A DNA stretch of 64,000 bases from Numida meleagris (lineage: Eukaryota > Chordata > Aves > Galliformes > Numididae), in NCBI RefSeq assembly GCF_002078875.1, contig NC_034411.1:38108115-38172114 (forward strand), read 5' to 3'. A program made the translations under genes and the position numbers. The notes under the pieces were generated by a model. That model searched no databases and was not told the DNA's origin. It was given only the letters and a program-made list of their open reading frames with translations. Shown here piece after piece: positions 26,653 through 38,050 of this stretch (the first letter of the stretch is position 1; each line of letters starts with the position of its first letter).

Positions 26653-27414
26653 GTATGGTGCATTGGTCCAAAAGTTGTTTTGTAAGCGTATGTATTGTCT
26701 TAGTCTAACTTCTAGTAACAGCTTGCAGAGAATGCTGCAGTAGAATAGAACACTAATGTCTATAGCAGACCTATTTTGCATGCATTAAGTTCAGTTTATT
26801 ATATACGAGTCTACAGTATTATTAAATCTTGGGTCTCGCATGTTTCATATAGACAAACATAAATAATTGGCCATAGCGAAATACAAGGTCGGTCATAAAC
26901 ACAGTGTGATGCAGGGTAGCAATTTAGATGCTAATAAAGTGACAAAATAAACATATGGACATATGCAAAAATCTTTTGTAGTTACGTTTTCATACCTTAG
27001 ATGTGAAAATTTATAATACTTATCATGGCAATCCTTGTGTCAATCTTTTGAACGCATTTTAGCATTTGTATTTCCCATAAGAAATGGATCCTTAAAATAG
27101 ATCCGTGTTGGTATTTTAGAGCACTTTATTTTATGAAGGATTTTATTTTAAAAAACCAAACCAAAACAAATTAGGTACTCTGACCCCTGTGAAATACAGA
27201 TACCATCTTAAATATTGATACGTATGTGTAGATTCATGCAAGTTAAATAATTCAGTTGAAAGCATAATGTGTTTGCCTAGATTTTGTTGAGCATTCTAAA
27301 TAGATTACCAATTAAAAAAAAAAGAAAAATGTCACCTCAAAGTAACTGATAAATTAAGATATGGGTCTGAAAAGCAAGTTTAAAAAAAAAAAAACACCCT
27401 TTCTGTTTTCATAG
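26653..27414. other. LYST intron 11
   Basis: Intron of 0.8 kb, AT-rich, with A runs near 27313-27322 and 27382-27393. No gene or repeat family is seen. Confidence 0.8.
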
Positions 27415-27588
27415 TATGTGCATGGATCCAAATGATGAGATGAAAGCTGGCCTGCTGGCACAGGCTGAATCTCCAGAGAATATTTTCCTTGTGGGCAGGT
27501 GGCAACATTTGGCAATAAAATATAAGCAGAAGCAAGAAAGCAAGAAAAATATCCATGGAGAGCTGTCCCTGTGGGTTTCTGGTCAGAG
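27415..27588 (+). CDS. LYST: LYST coding exon 12
   Basis: The acceptor is TTTTCATAG before 27415 and the donor AG|GTAAAC after 27588 (phase 2 at both ends). It encodes residues 1556-1614, including [20 protein letters not shown] and WQHLAIKY, the usual ConA-like 'W-H-L' strand, ending in SLWVSGQR. Confidence 0.94.
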
Positions 27589-29267
27589 GTAAACTACACA
27601 GTAGTTGATCTTCAAAAGATATTATCTGATAAGAAAATATCTATGCTACTTTACTGCAGGCTGAAGTTCTGTTTGAGAAGTCGATTCTGGGGGATAGGAG
27701 AGGGAAGTCTTGCACTGGAATTCCCATAGCTCCAGATTGTCTTGATTACTTTGAGAATTTTCAGTTCAAACATCATTGTTCTTTATCAGTCGTGGATAAA
27801 TGAAAGAGAGAAATACTACAAGGCCGTGAGAGTAAGGTCCAAAACCAGTTATGGCAAGAAGTTAGCAGTAGGCTTGATCTTGCTGGTTAAGTTAAGAATC
27901 TGAGTGAAGGAGGTGTAGTTCAAGTACGAGAAATATGATTGAAAGGATAAATAAAGAAGAGATGAAGAGAAGATAGTCAATTGTTTTCTTCAAGAGAAAT
28001 AGGGGAGAAGTGCAGCATGTACTTCAGGTAAGGTCTCAGTTGGCATTGGGAAGTACTGCTCCCCCTGAAAACTTGAGGACCCTAATACTAGGTTGAGTGG
28101 GCCTGGGCCCGTGTGAAATACACGTTGGTTAGAGGAAGAAGAATCAATTAAATTGTTAGTTACATTTTTCCTGAAGTCCAGACAATGAAGCCTTCTTTTG
28201 TATCCCAAATACGAAATAAGTGGTTAAAAAATTCCATTTTAAAGTAATCAAATGCATCACAAGTTCTTTTCTGTTTCTTTCTTGTAATTCCTCTACAGTT
28301 TGATCCATGGATAAGCAATTTCAAGACTGTTGTTCTTAAAGCTGTTGTTAAAGCTGCCGCATATTACTTTTTCTACATATGATTAACCTGGGATTGAAAT
28401 TGTGAAGTGTAACACTTGATTTAGTTTGTTCTTGAAACTTACGTGGAGTTGATTTTTAAACAAGTTGAGCTTAATTTTCCCCCCTTCTGCTGTTCAGTCT
28501 TTGTTCTGGTAGATAGTGAAGCCCAAATATGGAGATGCAGGGGAAATGAAAAATACTACCATGCTATGCACGTGCACAGTTAATGAGGCCACTCTGTTTA
28601 GAGAGAGTTATCTATTTGCTAACCATTACATTCTTCCAGGGGAACTTCTGATGACCTTTACAGTCCAATTAGTCTGCCTGTGTAATTGCCCATAAGGTTC
28701 ACTGGACACTTTCTCAAAGCATCAGGCTTATTGCCCGTGGTTGTACAGCACATCAGTTCTGACAAAGTTCCTTGGGAAAAGCAAATACTTGGCATGATTT
28801 CCAGCATATGTGAACCCTGGTCTTCAGTATGTTCATTAGCATGATCTGAGACTTCCCTTTTTGGTTGTGCTTTTTTCTCAGAGTAATAGAAATTCTTCTA
28901 AAACAGCACTGTTTTTCAAGAAGAGATGGTCACTCAGGTGCCTGTGTAGTATATATGCAGTTTATTTTTCATTGAAGTCACAGGGAATGAGGAAGAAATT
29001 TTCGGTCTAGGAAATTCTGGCTGTATGGCAAACATAGCTGCCGCCTTCATTCCTTTTTCCTCTTGTGCTGTATTTGAATATATACACCACTATGAAAATG
29101 AGTTTTAAGGTGCCTAGAAGTTGAAGATGGTTTTAGTAACTTAATGTCAATAGCAATATGGCTTCTGATCTGCTAAATATTAAAACTATTTTAAGTCTAA
29201 GCTGAATACTTGAGGTAGCAAATCCGATCACTTTCTGTTATTTATACTTCTTTCTATGTATTTTTAG
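27589..29267. other. LYST intron 12
   Basis: Intron of 1.7 kb of unique sequence. No recognisable repeat or gene. Confidence 0.8.
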
Positions 29268-29425
29268 GAAATGTGAGATCAACTTAGATTATGCTCTCCC
29301 AAGGAAATCAAGCTTGTCATCTGACAGTAATAAAACATTTTGTATGATTGGCCACTGTACATCATCTCAAGAAGAACTGCTTCGATTGTCAGGCAGATGG
29401 AATCTTGGAAATCTGCTTCTCTTCA
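29268..29425 (+). CDS. LYST: LYST coding exon 13
   Basis: The acceptor is ATTTTTAG before 29268 and the donor TTCA|GTGATA after 29425 (phase 2 in, 1 out). It encodes residues 1614-1667, with conserved [20 protein letters not shown] and WNLGNLLLF, the last part of the ConA-like segment. The reading frame closes soon after the donor. Confidence 0.93.
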
Positions 29426-30831
29426 GTGATACTTCTGTATGGTTTATTTTTCCTGCATAAGCCTTCATTTCTTCTTTCCTTCCCCCTTCCTGATCAAAGA
29501 ATTAACTTGATTTTTTTTAACATGCTAACTAACTTATTACAGTCCGGACAATATATTTTTCAGTAGTGTAATGTATCAGAGAGGAAGTAAACATTTCTTT
29601 ATTGAGGACTTCCTAATGTGTCCTTCTGCCACTGTTGTCTTGCCATTTCTGTGCTGTAGCTGGCAATTCTAGTTACTTCAGCCATTTGTTTATATTTCTT
29701 TAAATAATACCTTGGGGTAGGGCATGAAGAGATGGCAGTATTCACCCTATTTTTTCTTAAAGCGCTCAGTCTGTCTGCTAGAAAATGGGTTTAATTTACC
29801 TGCTTCTGAATTACTAATTTCAAATTACACAAAGAATATTAAAAAGCAACCAAAATTTAAATTGCTGAATGGTCCTTGTTCAATGTGCTTATTGCTGAAA
29901 CTGCTGAAGTTACTTGAGAGTTTTCTTAGATATATAATTCCCCTTCCTCTTCAGAATCTTTTGTCCAGGGCTTCCAAATGTTTGTTTAGCCCCAGAAAGG
30001 GCAGGACTCTTCTGGTCATAATTCTCGTGTTTTCTCATGTGCAGTGGCTTAGGCTGCTGGGGTGTGTGGATGTGCTGTGTGTATGGACACTTTATATTTG
30101 TGCAGGCAGTAGATGAGATGCTTGTTTTAAGTATCAGCTCTACATGGTGAATCTATATCGTCTGATTTTACTACAGCCACTACAATTAACATTTCCAGAG
30201 AGCAGTGGATATACCACTATCCGGTTGTCATGTACTCAGATGTCATAGACTTATGTCATTCTGTGATCTTAAGCAACTGGTAGAGATGCTTCGTTTGAAG
30301 ATGCACTCTCATAAATCTTACCTAAGATAAGCTGTCTGGAACGGGGATAATAGGTTCATTTGATCTTCCTTTTACAACATTATTTTTTTATCCTCTTGTT
30401 GGTTGTAGTGAGCTATTTATTGCTGAAGGATCCTTCTGAATCACTCTACAACATCATGGAGAGTTGAATAGCGTGTTTGTACTACCTGTAATCTTGATGT
30501 GCTTTGAAAACTGACGAGACTTGGAGAGATTTTTTTTTCAGTTTAAAAACAACCCAACCAGTGTAACTGAATATTCAGATATGCTGTATTCAGTGCATAC
30601 ACACTACTTTCCTGATATGGTTTCACTGTCCTTTAGCTCTGATCTGTGATATTTGACAGAATTCACTGGTCTGTAGTAGTTAGCACTGGACTCTACTGGT
30701 TGCTTCTGATCAGCAGTTCTGCTGATCAGCTGCAAAAACTAGCTGGTAATTTTCCTTGTGAAGTCTAAAAGTCTAGATGTAAGTTTTGCTTTATTGCATA
30801 ATTAGAAGTTAATGTCTTTTCTGGATTTTAG
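29426..30831. other. LYST intron 13
   Basis: Intron of 1.4 kb. It contains a perfect 11-base-arm inverted repeat at 30706-30729. A 130-codon open frame at 29724-30116 has no similarity or splice logic that I can support. Confidence 0.8.
30706..30729. repeat. Near-continuous palindrome (11-bp arms, 2-base centre)
   Basis: CTGATCAGCAG at 30706-30716 is the exact reverse complement of CTGCTGATCAG at 30719-30729, with TT between. Each arm also contains the palindrome CTGATCAG. It is intronic, of unknown role, and could be chance. Confidence 0.85.
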
Positions 30832-31022
30832 GTGCAAAGATTGGACCAGAGGAAGCATTTTACTTATACACGTGTGGACCGGACTTCACATCTGTAATGC
30901 CTTGTAAATACGGCAAAACATTGACTGAATGCTCTAAGTACATAAGTAAAGATATTCTACAATGTGAACAAATTAAGGAGCTCTTCATGGCAAAAAAGGA
31001 AGTGGATGTTGGACCTTTGATT
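30832..31022 (+). CDS. LYST: LYST coding exon 14
   Basis: The acceptor is GATTTTAG before 30832 and the donor ATT|GTAAGT after 31022 (phase 1 in, 0 out). It encodes residues 1667-1730, including [20 protein letters not shown] and [17 protein letters not shown], with the helix [17 protein letters not shown]. Confidence 0.95.
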
Positions 31023-32333
31023 GTAAGTTTCTTAAAAGTGGTTTCTAGTCTCTTAGAACTGATGAAACTGGGGAAGCATTTCCTGCTGTCTCTTGAAACG
31101 CTTCACTTTCTCAAAGCAGACAAGAGCAGATCCACTTCTCATTAAAATCACTGCAGAGATCTTCTCATTTATTTCAGTGGGATTTGAAGTAGACACCTTG
31201 TGTGGAGATTGTGTTGATCTGGGTTAGATTCTGACAATTCTTACGTACAGTATTATAGATGCTGGAACATGTATATTTCTTTCTTCTGAGAAGCAGGCTC
31301 CACTAGAATTATGTACCTGCCCTAGAATGAATGGACAGCTCTCCCCTTGATCCTCATAAAGATGGTGAGGAGCAGCTTAGCTTAGTTCAACTTTTTGCAT
31401 TAAAACCGGGAAGGTAGGAGGACTAATCTGACTTTAACAGCAAGCAGAAGACTTCATTCCAGTTCTTCAGTGTTTTTTGACAGCTGAAAGCTTGGCTGAG
31501 CAGTCATCTTTCAGCTGGCAGATCATAGCTTTTCTCATCTTCCTTGGCTGATACAGCCATGCCAAGTGCAGATGTAAATATTAGTTATATTAGAAAAAGA
31601 ATAAAGTATTTTTTGTCAGTGGAGACTTTTTCATTTAGAGTATTATCTTCATGCAGGTAACACCTGCTGTATGAATTGTTCCCACTAGAGGGAATTCTCT
31701 GATCATGTTAATGTAGCTGTAAGCAAAGAATCTTTTTTTTGTGGACCTAATCCTTTTAAACGTCAGTACTAACTGGTAAAGTGATTGGTATGACACCAGG
31801 TAACCAGAGTAGAGCCACATGTTCAAGTGAAGAATTTGTCTCAACTTCTGCATAGCAAACAAATATCTTAATTGTAATTATTACTCTGACCTCCCTGATA
31901 TGGTCAATTTCATGTTTTCTGTGAAAATTTGTCAGCTACTTTTTATGGAGTTGGTTTTGGTCTAAGTCTTTTCATGCTTAATACTTGCGTGTACTTATTT
32001 TCTTATAATCTTGTTCGTAACAGTTCTTATGGAAAACCGTTCTTATCCTTCAGTGGTAAGAGGAGGGTCTTTAGATTTATTTATTAATTTTTACAGAATA
32101 GAAGTTAATAAATTATGATTGCATAGATTTGCTAAAGTTCAGGAATTCTCTTGTGTTTTAGTATGCATGCATCCATACGGAGCTTAGAGCATGCTAAAGG
32201 TAAAGCAGGAAAGAACTACTGAAGTTGCTGCTACTTGTAGTTAGGTGACTTTTCTGTGTGCTTTTCTGTTTTTTTTATATCAAATAATTGGTTAAATGTC
32301 TTATTTCTGGCTAATAAGTGTCTCTTGCTTCAG
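31023..32333. other. LYST intron 14
   Basis: Intron of 1.3 kb of unique sequence with no recognised element. Confidence 0.8.
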
Positions 32334-32579
32334 GAAAGCCTTGCTGTTGTTTATGCCACATGCTGTCCCAGTCAGTACACCATATATGAACCTGTTATTA
32401 GATTGAAAGGTCAAGTGAAGACTGTACCTTCTCAGAGGCCCTTCAGTTCAAAAGAAGTTCAGAGCAATGTCCTGGATTCTCATCACCTGAAAACACTTCA
32501 GCCCATTGAATATAAAAATCTTCAGGGTATACTACATGAAATTGGAGGAAGCGGTGCATTTGTTTTCCTCTTTGCCAGG
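32334..32579 (+). CDS. LYST: LYST coding exon 15
   Basis: The acceptor is TGCTTCAG before 32334 and the donor AGG|GTAAGA after 32579; both ends are phase 0. It encodes residues 1731-1812, with [28 protein letters not shown] and [19 protein letters not shown], all close to mammalian LYST. This begins the helical middle region. Confidence 0.96.
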
Positions 32580-33589
32580 GTAAGAGGGGTGGAAGATGAA
32601 CAGTGCACATCTGGTTTCCTGTATAAAACAGTCCTTTCAGGCAGCAAATCTTGTATTTCAACTGCCAAATGCATCTTAAAAGTCTGTATGTGATTTGTTT
32701 TTAAAGAAAATTTGTGTAAGGGAACTGTGGCATGAGTGCATTGCAAGAGAACTTAGCAGTTATTACTGAATTGTGTAATGATTTTTATAGTACAGCTGGT
32801 ACGTAAGAGGTGCACTGGGGCTTCTGAATGTCAGAACAAATTTTTAGGAGAATTGTAGAGCTGGTCCTAATAGGACTTCAAGCTCAGGATATTCACAATG
32901 CAAATACAAATAAATGTAAAACTACAGTGTGTGCAGAGCTTGAACTTTATCTGAGAGCTTTTCTGAAAGGAGGCTGTTTAGCCATGTTCAAAGGTTTATC
33001 CTGTCTAAGAAATTGTACAAGTTTCCAGTTAAAAAAAAAAATTGCTCCTTCTTGGGCTTGCAGAGTTGTAAGAATTGAATAGGGAAGAATTGGTCCACTG
33101 TCTTCATTTGTCAAATTGTTTTTATGGACAAAATAAAACATAATTGTTCGGATGTGTCTAGGTGGAAGTACTCCATCTCCAGGAACTTAAAGTTAAAACT
33201 TGCCTTGAAGATTTAAGAAATGTCTTTTATTCTAGGGCAGAAAAAAAAAAAGCTTATTCCTATTAGTGGGTTATGTGCTTCAGGAATTTGTGACTTCACT
33301 GTATAACAAGAATTGGCATCTTCTACTTAAATTTTGTTTAGAATAATCTTATAAAGGAATGCTTGTAATGACTCCTCATTTTCTTAGTAGATAAGTTATC
33401 ACAGTATGGATCGATACTTCAGATGTAAAAATCTGAATGTACGGACATAACTGTCATTTGTTGCCTATCTATGTGTTCTGAAAAATCTTTCATAACTTCT
33501 GGATTAACCTACTTATGTAAACACTTTTTTAGTTTTTTGTCTAAACATTTCCCATACAAACTCTTTCATTAAACTTATCTTTTCTTCAG
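32580..33589. other. LYST intron 15
   Basis: Intron of 1.0 kb with A runs near 33030-33041 and 33240-33251. Nothing else recognised. Confidence 0.8.
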
Positions 33590-33763
33590 GTTGTAGAGAT
33601 CAGCAGCTGTGAAGACACTCAGGCTCTTGCACTGCAACTTATACTGTCTTTAACAAAATACAATCAACAGAGAATACAGGAAATGAAAAATTGTAATGGT
33701 TATTCCATGATTCACAGAGTGTTGATCAAACCAAAGTGCATTGTTGGATTTCGCATGCTGAAG
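33590..33763 (+). CDS. LYST: LYST coding exon 16
   Basis: The acceptor is TTTCTTCAG before 33590 and the donor AAG|GTACTC after 33763; phase 0 at both ends. It encodes residues 1813-1870, with [20 protein letters not shown] and [15 protein letters not shown], helical-repeat sequence conserved with mammals. Confidence 0.95.
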
Positions 33764-34740
33764 GTACTCTTTAAACTTGATGCTGTGTTGAATGTCAGCA
33801 CAAGTTTAGAAACTTCTGATTTTAATTGTACATTTGCAAAGATGCTTCAAAGGCAGAACAGTGATTTGGAACCAGTTCAGTCTGAGTGTTTTTACCTTCA
33901 GCTGAACTACTGATGGGAGAGTTGTAAAAAGAGTTGAAAGATCCTCATTTCACGGGGGTGGGAGGAAGTCAACTTCTTATTGAGAGCAAAGACCATTGAG
34001 TAAACTTAAACTCCTACACATTTAATGAATGGCTGGATTCTATTTTTGTTTTTCTAGCCTAAGTTGCCAGGGAGAAAAATTTGTATGTAGTGGATGAACC
34101 CTGATCTTTTTGTGTGGTCTTACTGCAAGATGGATAAGCAGCAAGGCCTTTGCTTGTGCATTTTGAAAACAAATAAATGAACTGCTGGTTATCTGAAGCA
34201 TCTTGGCAATAACTCTTAAAAGTTTACTTGGTAGTCTTTGTATGTTGATTGTGAAAATACCTAGTAGTGATATTTTAAATGTGTATTTGTGTGTGTGTAT
34301 GTGTAAGTATATATGGGAAAACACACAATCAAACTGTCTTTTGGTAGACAAAACTGTTATGGAATCCCTTATTTGAATAAAACAAGGGCTGAGCTTTCTA
34401 TAATTTCAGAGCTTTGGTGTGAATATAATTCTCAAGCTGTAAAGTTTTGGAGGAAAAGGCCAGGTTAAGGCTTATAGATTGTCTAATAATTGAGTGCCTG
34501 TCTTGGTGCTCAAACCACTTAACACTTGAAAATGCAGCTACTGGTGTTGTAAGATTTGAGCCTCTGCAATGCCTACAATAGAGTTAGTGAACTCAAGTTA
34601 TTTTCTAAGCTGGCCAGGTAGTAGGTATGTGCTTTCCCTGTCAAAAGATTGATGTCTTCATAAATATTTTTTATAAGGCTGGTAGGACAACTGATCTGTT
34701 TCGTACTTAAAATATTCCATATGTCCATGCCCTCTTTAAG
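33764..34740. other. LYST intron 16
   Basis: Intron of 1.0 kb. It holds a short imperfect TG/TA microsatellite at about 34281-34314 and otherwise unique sequence. Confidence 0.8.
34281..34314. repeat. Short TG/TA microsatellite
   Basis: An imperfect alternation of GT and AT dinucleotides in intron 16, likely variable in length between individuals. No function is implied. Confidence 0.75.
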
Positions 34741-34890
34741 ACTCTCCTTGAAGGATGCTGCAGTGGTGAGGTTCTCTATATAAATGAGAATGGGCAATTC
34801 GTGCTTGACACAGATTCTACAGCAGTTATCCAAGATGTTCAATTGTTAGAAAAGCTACTTCTTGATTGGAAGATTTGGTCTAAAGCAAAG
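34741..34890 (+). CDS. LYST: LYST coding exon 17
   Basis: The acceptor is CTCTTTAAG before 34741 (an AAG type) and the donor AAG|GTAATA after 34890; phase 0 at both ends. It encodes residues 1871-1920, including [18 protein letters not shown] and the conserved [15 protein letters not shown]. It was placed by similarity, as no long open frame marks it on this strand. Confidence 0.93.
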
Positions 34891-35446
34891 GTAATAAGTC
34901 TCTTTCTGTAAGTTTTTTTTTAAAGTCTGAAAGTCAATTAAAAATGCTTAGAAGTCTGGAATGCTTTCCTTCAGTTAGAAAACTTGAATAATTACTGACA
35001 TCTAAAAATAAATGGTTCTTGTTTTATTTTGAATAGCTGGTAGCAGTGTCAAGCTCCCACTGTCAGTTTTGCAGGTTGCCTTAGTGCGTTGAATTCTGTA
35101 AATGTAACGTGTGTAAATAATTTTGTTGGTTGAATGGATTACTTTTTTTTAATCAATTCCGACAAGTTTCTAAGGGGAAAAATCTATGTGAAGTTAACCA
35201 TCTGGTGTTAACAAAACAAAGAATACATGAAACATGGTTTACGTAAAATGTAATCTTTTGTAGCTTTAGCATAACTTTGATGGTTTCTAGTTTGGACTTG
35301 ACCATTTAGAGTCACTGAATCTTATTTCACACTAGCAAAAAAGTGATCATGATTTGACTAATTCCTAATCTGTTAATTATTTTTTATGCGCAGTGTGGAC
35401 TCAGCATTTTATTTTAAACCATATTCCTGTTTTGTTTGCTTTTCAG
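34891..35446. other. LYST intron 17
   Basis: Intron of 0.56 kb, unique sequence. Confidence 0.8.
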
Positions 35447-35584
35447 CAAGGTGTTTGGGAAACTCTGTTAGCAGCTCTAGAAATCCTTATCAGAGCTAAC
35501 CATCACCAACAGATGTTTAATGTTAAACAGCTATTGAAAGCTCAAGTGGTGCATCACTTCCTGTTAACCTGCCAGGTTCTGCAG
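35447..35584 (+). CDS. LYST: LYST coding exon 18
   Basis: The acceptor is GCTTTTCAG before 35447 and the donor CAG|GTACTT after 35584; phase 0 at both ends. It encodes residues 1921-1966 ([20 protein letters not shown] and [20 protein letters not shown]), almost unchanged from mammals. Confidence 0.96.
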
Positions 35585-36355
35585 GTACTTCCAGTCTGAT
35601 CCTATTTTGTGCTTGGCAAGTATTAGATTTTGCTTAATGGGAAAATATGGAACTACATGCTATAGGGGAAGAAAAATGTTGGAGACACTGTATGTCCTCT
35701 GTACTTCCAGGCCCCTTTCATCCTCTTCAGCAGGCACTGTTGTACAGTGATAGAGTTCCCTAATGAGTGAGCCAGCATTTCTACTGATGGACAGAAGGGG
35801 CGAGAATTCCTAACCACCTGTGACTACTTGAAAGCTTAGATATTAGGTTGCTTGAGGAATCCATGCACGTGGAAAACCTGAAAAAACTGAACCTTCGATA
35901 CAGAACAAAGTTCTTATTACTGAGAAACATAGATGGGTTATGTGAATCTTCTAGCACCTGCCTCTAACTAATGGACTACCACTAAAGCATAGAGTTAACT
36001 TCCTATTTCTAAGAAAATGTGACACAAACTATATTGGTATATTTTCAGAAACATGCCGTTAGCTAGTGATGACTGAAATCTTACCAAAACCTCTGCAGGC
36101 TTTTTAATGAGTACAGATTTTAGTCACTCTATTAGAAGAGAACTTACATAACATCAACAATATTGTGTTTGTCCTGAATTTTGACATTGTTCCCCTTGGC
36201 TAATGTTGAGTAGGTAGAGTAGCTTTTTCAAATTTTTCAAATGATACAAGTTCTACTGCTTTTTTCCTTGTCTGTTTTCCTATTACAACATGATAATTAA
36301 AAAATACTGTCAGATGAAAAATGTAACAGTTGTACTGCTCTTTCTTTCTTTCTAG
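35585..36355. other. LYST intron 18
   Basis: Intron of 0.8 kb, unique AT-rich sequence. Confidence 0.8.
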
Positions 36356-36554
36356 GAGCATAAAGAAGGGCACCTTGCCTCTCTGCCTCGGGAAGTTTGT
36401 AGGTCATTTGTGAAAATAATTGAAGAAGTACTTGGATCTCCCCCAGACCTGGAATTGCTGACACTGGTCTTCAATTTCCTCTTAGCTGTTCACACTCCCA
36501 CTAATACCTATGTTTGTCATAATCCTACCAACTTCTACTTCTCCCTGCACATAG
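36356..36554 (+). CDS. LYST: LYST coding exon 19
   Basis: The acceptor is TTTCTAG before 36356 and the donor ATAG|GTAGAT after 36554 (phase 0 in, 1 out). It encodes residues 1967-2033, including [20 protein letters not shown] and [15 protein letters not shown], among the best conserved stretches of the middle region. Confidence 0.96.
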
Positions 36555-37918
36555 GTAGATATGTCATGTTTAACTATAAATACACAGTAAAATATATTCT
36601 AATCTCCGAGTAGAATTTTTATATAAATGTATGTATATCGCTCTTATAAACTACTGTTGTCTGAAATCATTTTGGTTGCTGTATTAGAAAGATTTTATAT
36701 ATCACATTACTGGCTCAGTAACATATGTAGTTCACATTATTGAAAGAATTTCTAATTGGACTTCGCTTGACTTACTAGGAGGGCTTTATTCTGTCTACAG
36801 ATAATAGCTTTGGGTGTGTCCTGAACTTTCTTTAAAGTTTGCTGCTGCTAAATGTAATGCATAACATTTGCTGCCTACATGGCTGCCTACAATACCTATG
36901 AATATGTAGAAATCTGACAACTCGGAGGTACATATGGTTTTGGAGCACTAGAAGCTTAGGCTCAGAGGACTACGCATATTAGTGCATTGCTGCTATATAT
37001 TAAGTTTTAAAACTAAAACCTCTACTTGGACAGACTGATCTGGAGAAATTGTTAGTTGGCCTGTTATATAAATTTGCCACAAAAGACCGTTTCAAATACA
37101 CTTTAGCTGGTCATTTCTGAGGATCAATCTATCAGGATTTTTCATATAAATAGTCGTTGCAGAAGGCTAGTTCAGAAAATGTATCAACCAGAGGGGCTCA
37201 CGTTGCATCATCCCACAAAGGATTTCTGTAATGTTTTCAGAATGTCCTATGTAAATGATACACTTGAATCGATGAAAACTGCAGTCAAGCATGTTGTCAG
37301 ATCTGAATCCCACTTGGGAAGCATATTCTTGCCACTTCAGTTAAATTGTTGTTGCTTATTAAATGTTTGTCATTTAACAACGCAATAGTTTTAATATTCA
37401 GATCGTACAACCTTCGCTGTAATCTATGTAAAAATTGGAAACTTGATCAGTTAAGTGTTTTCTCCTGTTGCACATGCCTGTGCCTCCGGTTTTAGTAACT
37501 GACTTCTATTCAAAGGCAGAGTGTGGCTGTGTCTTATCTATCATCTAAAAATAATAGATGTAAAATTCCAAGTAAGAGCAGAACTCATTTCTGGTATTTT
37601 GAGCCTTATTAGGTGAACTTACAGACACTGTTTTGACACAGCAAGTCAGTATTTCTAGCTGTACGTGTGTGAGGATTGTCTCTAAATGTAATTACTTCAG
37701 AATAGTTTATTTTGTATTCTGGAGTAAAATATGAAGATAAGTCACTAAAACAACAGAAAACCTGTTCTCAGGTTATTATTCTCAGATGCTAGTGAGTCAA
37801 GCACTTCTTGTTAGCTTCCAGTGATTAGCTTAAACTGTAACCTGATTACTGTGAATCTTGATGTACCGAGAACGTGAACTTGCAAAGCTTTTGTGTAACT
37901 TTCCCCTTTTATTTCTAG
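36555..37918. other. LYST intron 19
   Basis: Intron of 1.4 kb, unique AT-rich sequence, with no element recognised. Confidence 0.8.
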
Positions 37919-38050
37919 ATGGTAAAATTTTTCAGGAGAAAGTTGAATTCCTTATGTACCTGAGAAGTTCCAGCAGTGGTGGGAAGTCAATAGATGGTTC
38001 TGCATTTGTAGTTACAACTCCAACTGGATTTTCAGCTTTACCACTGGAAG
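37919..38050 (+). CDS. LYST: LYST coding exon 20
   Basis: The acceptor is ATTTCTAG before 37919 and the donor GAAG|GTAAAA after 38050 (phase 1 at both ends). It encodes residues 2033-2077, starting DGKIFQEKVEFLMYLRSSSS; the remainder is serine/glycine-rich and begins the variable linker continued in exon 21. Confidence 0.94.

Noticed and set aside
29724..30116. 130-codon plus-strand open frame in intron 13
   Set aside because: No similarity to any family I know, leucine-rich chance composition, no good splice sites in phase; exons 13 and 14 join correctly without it.
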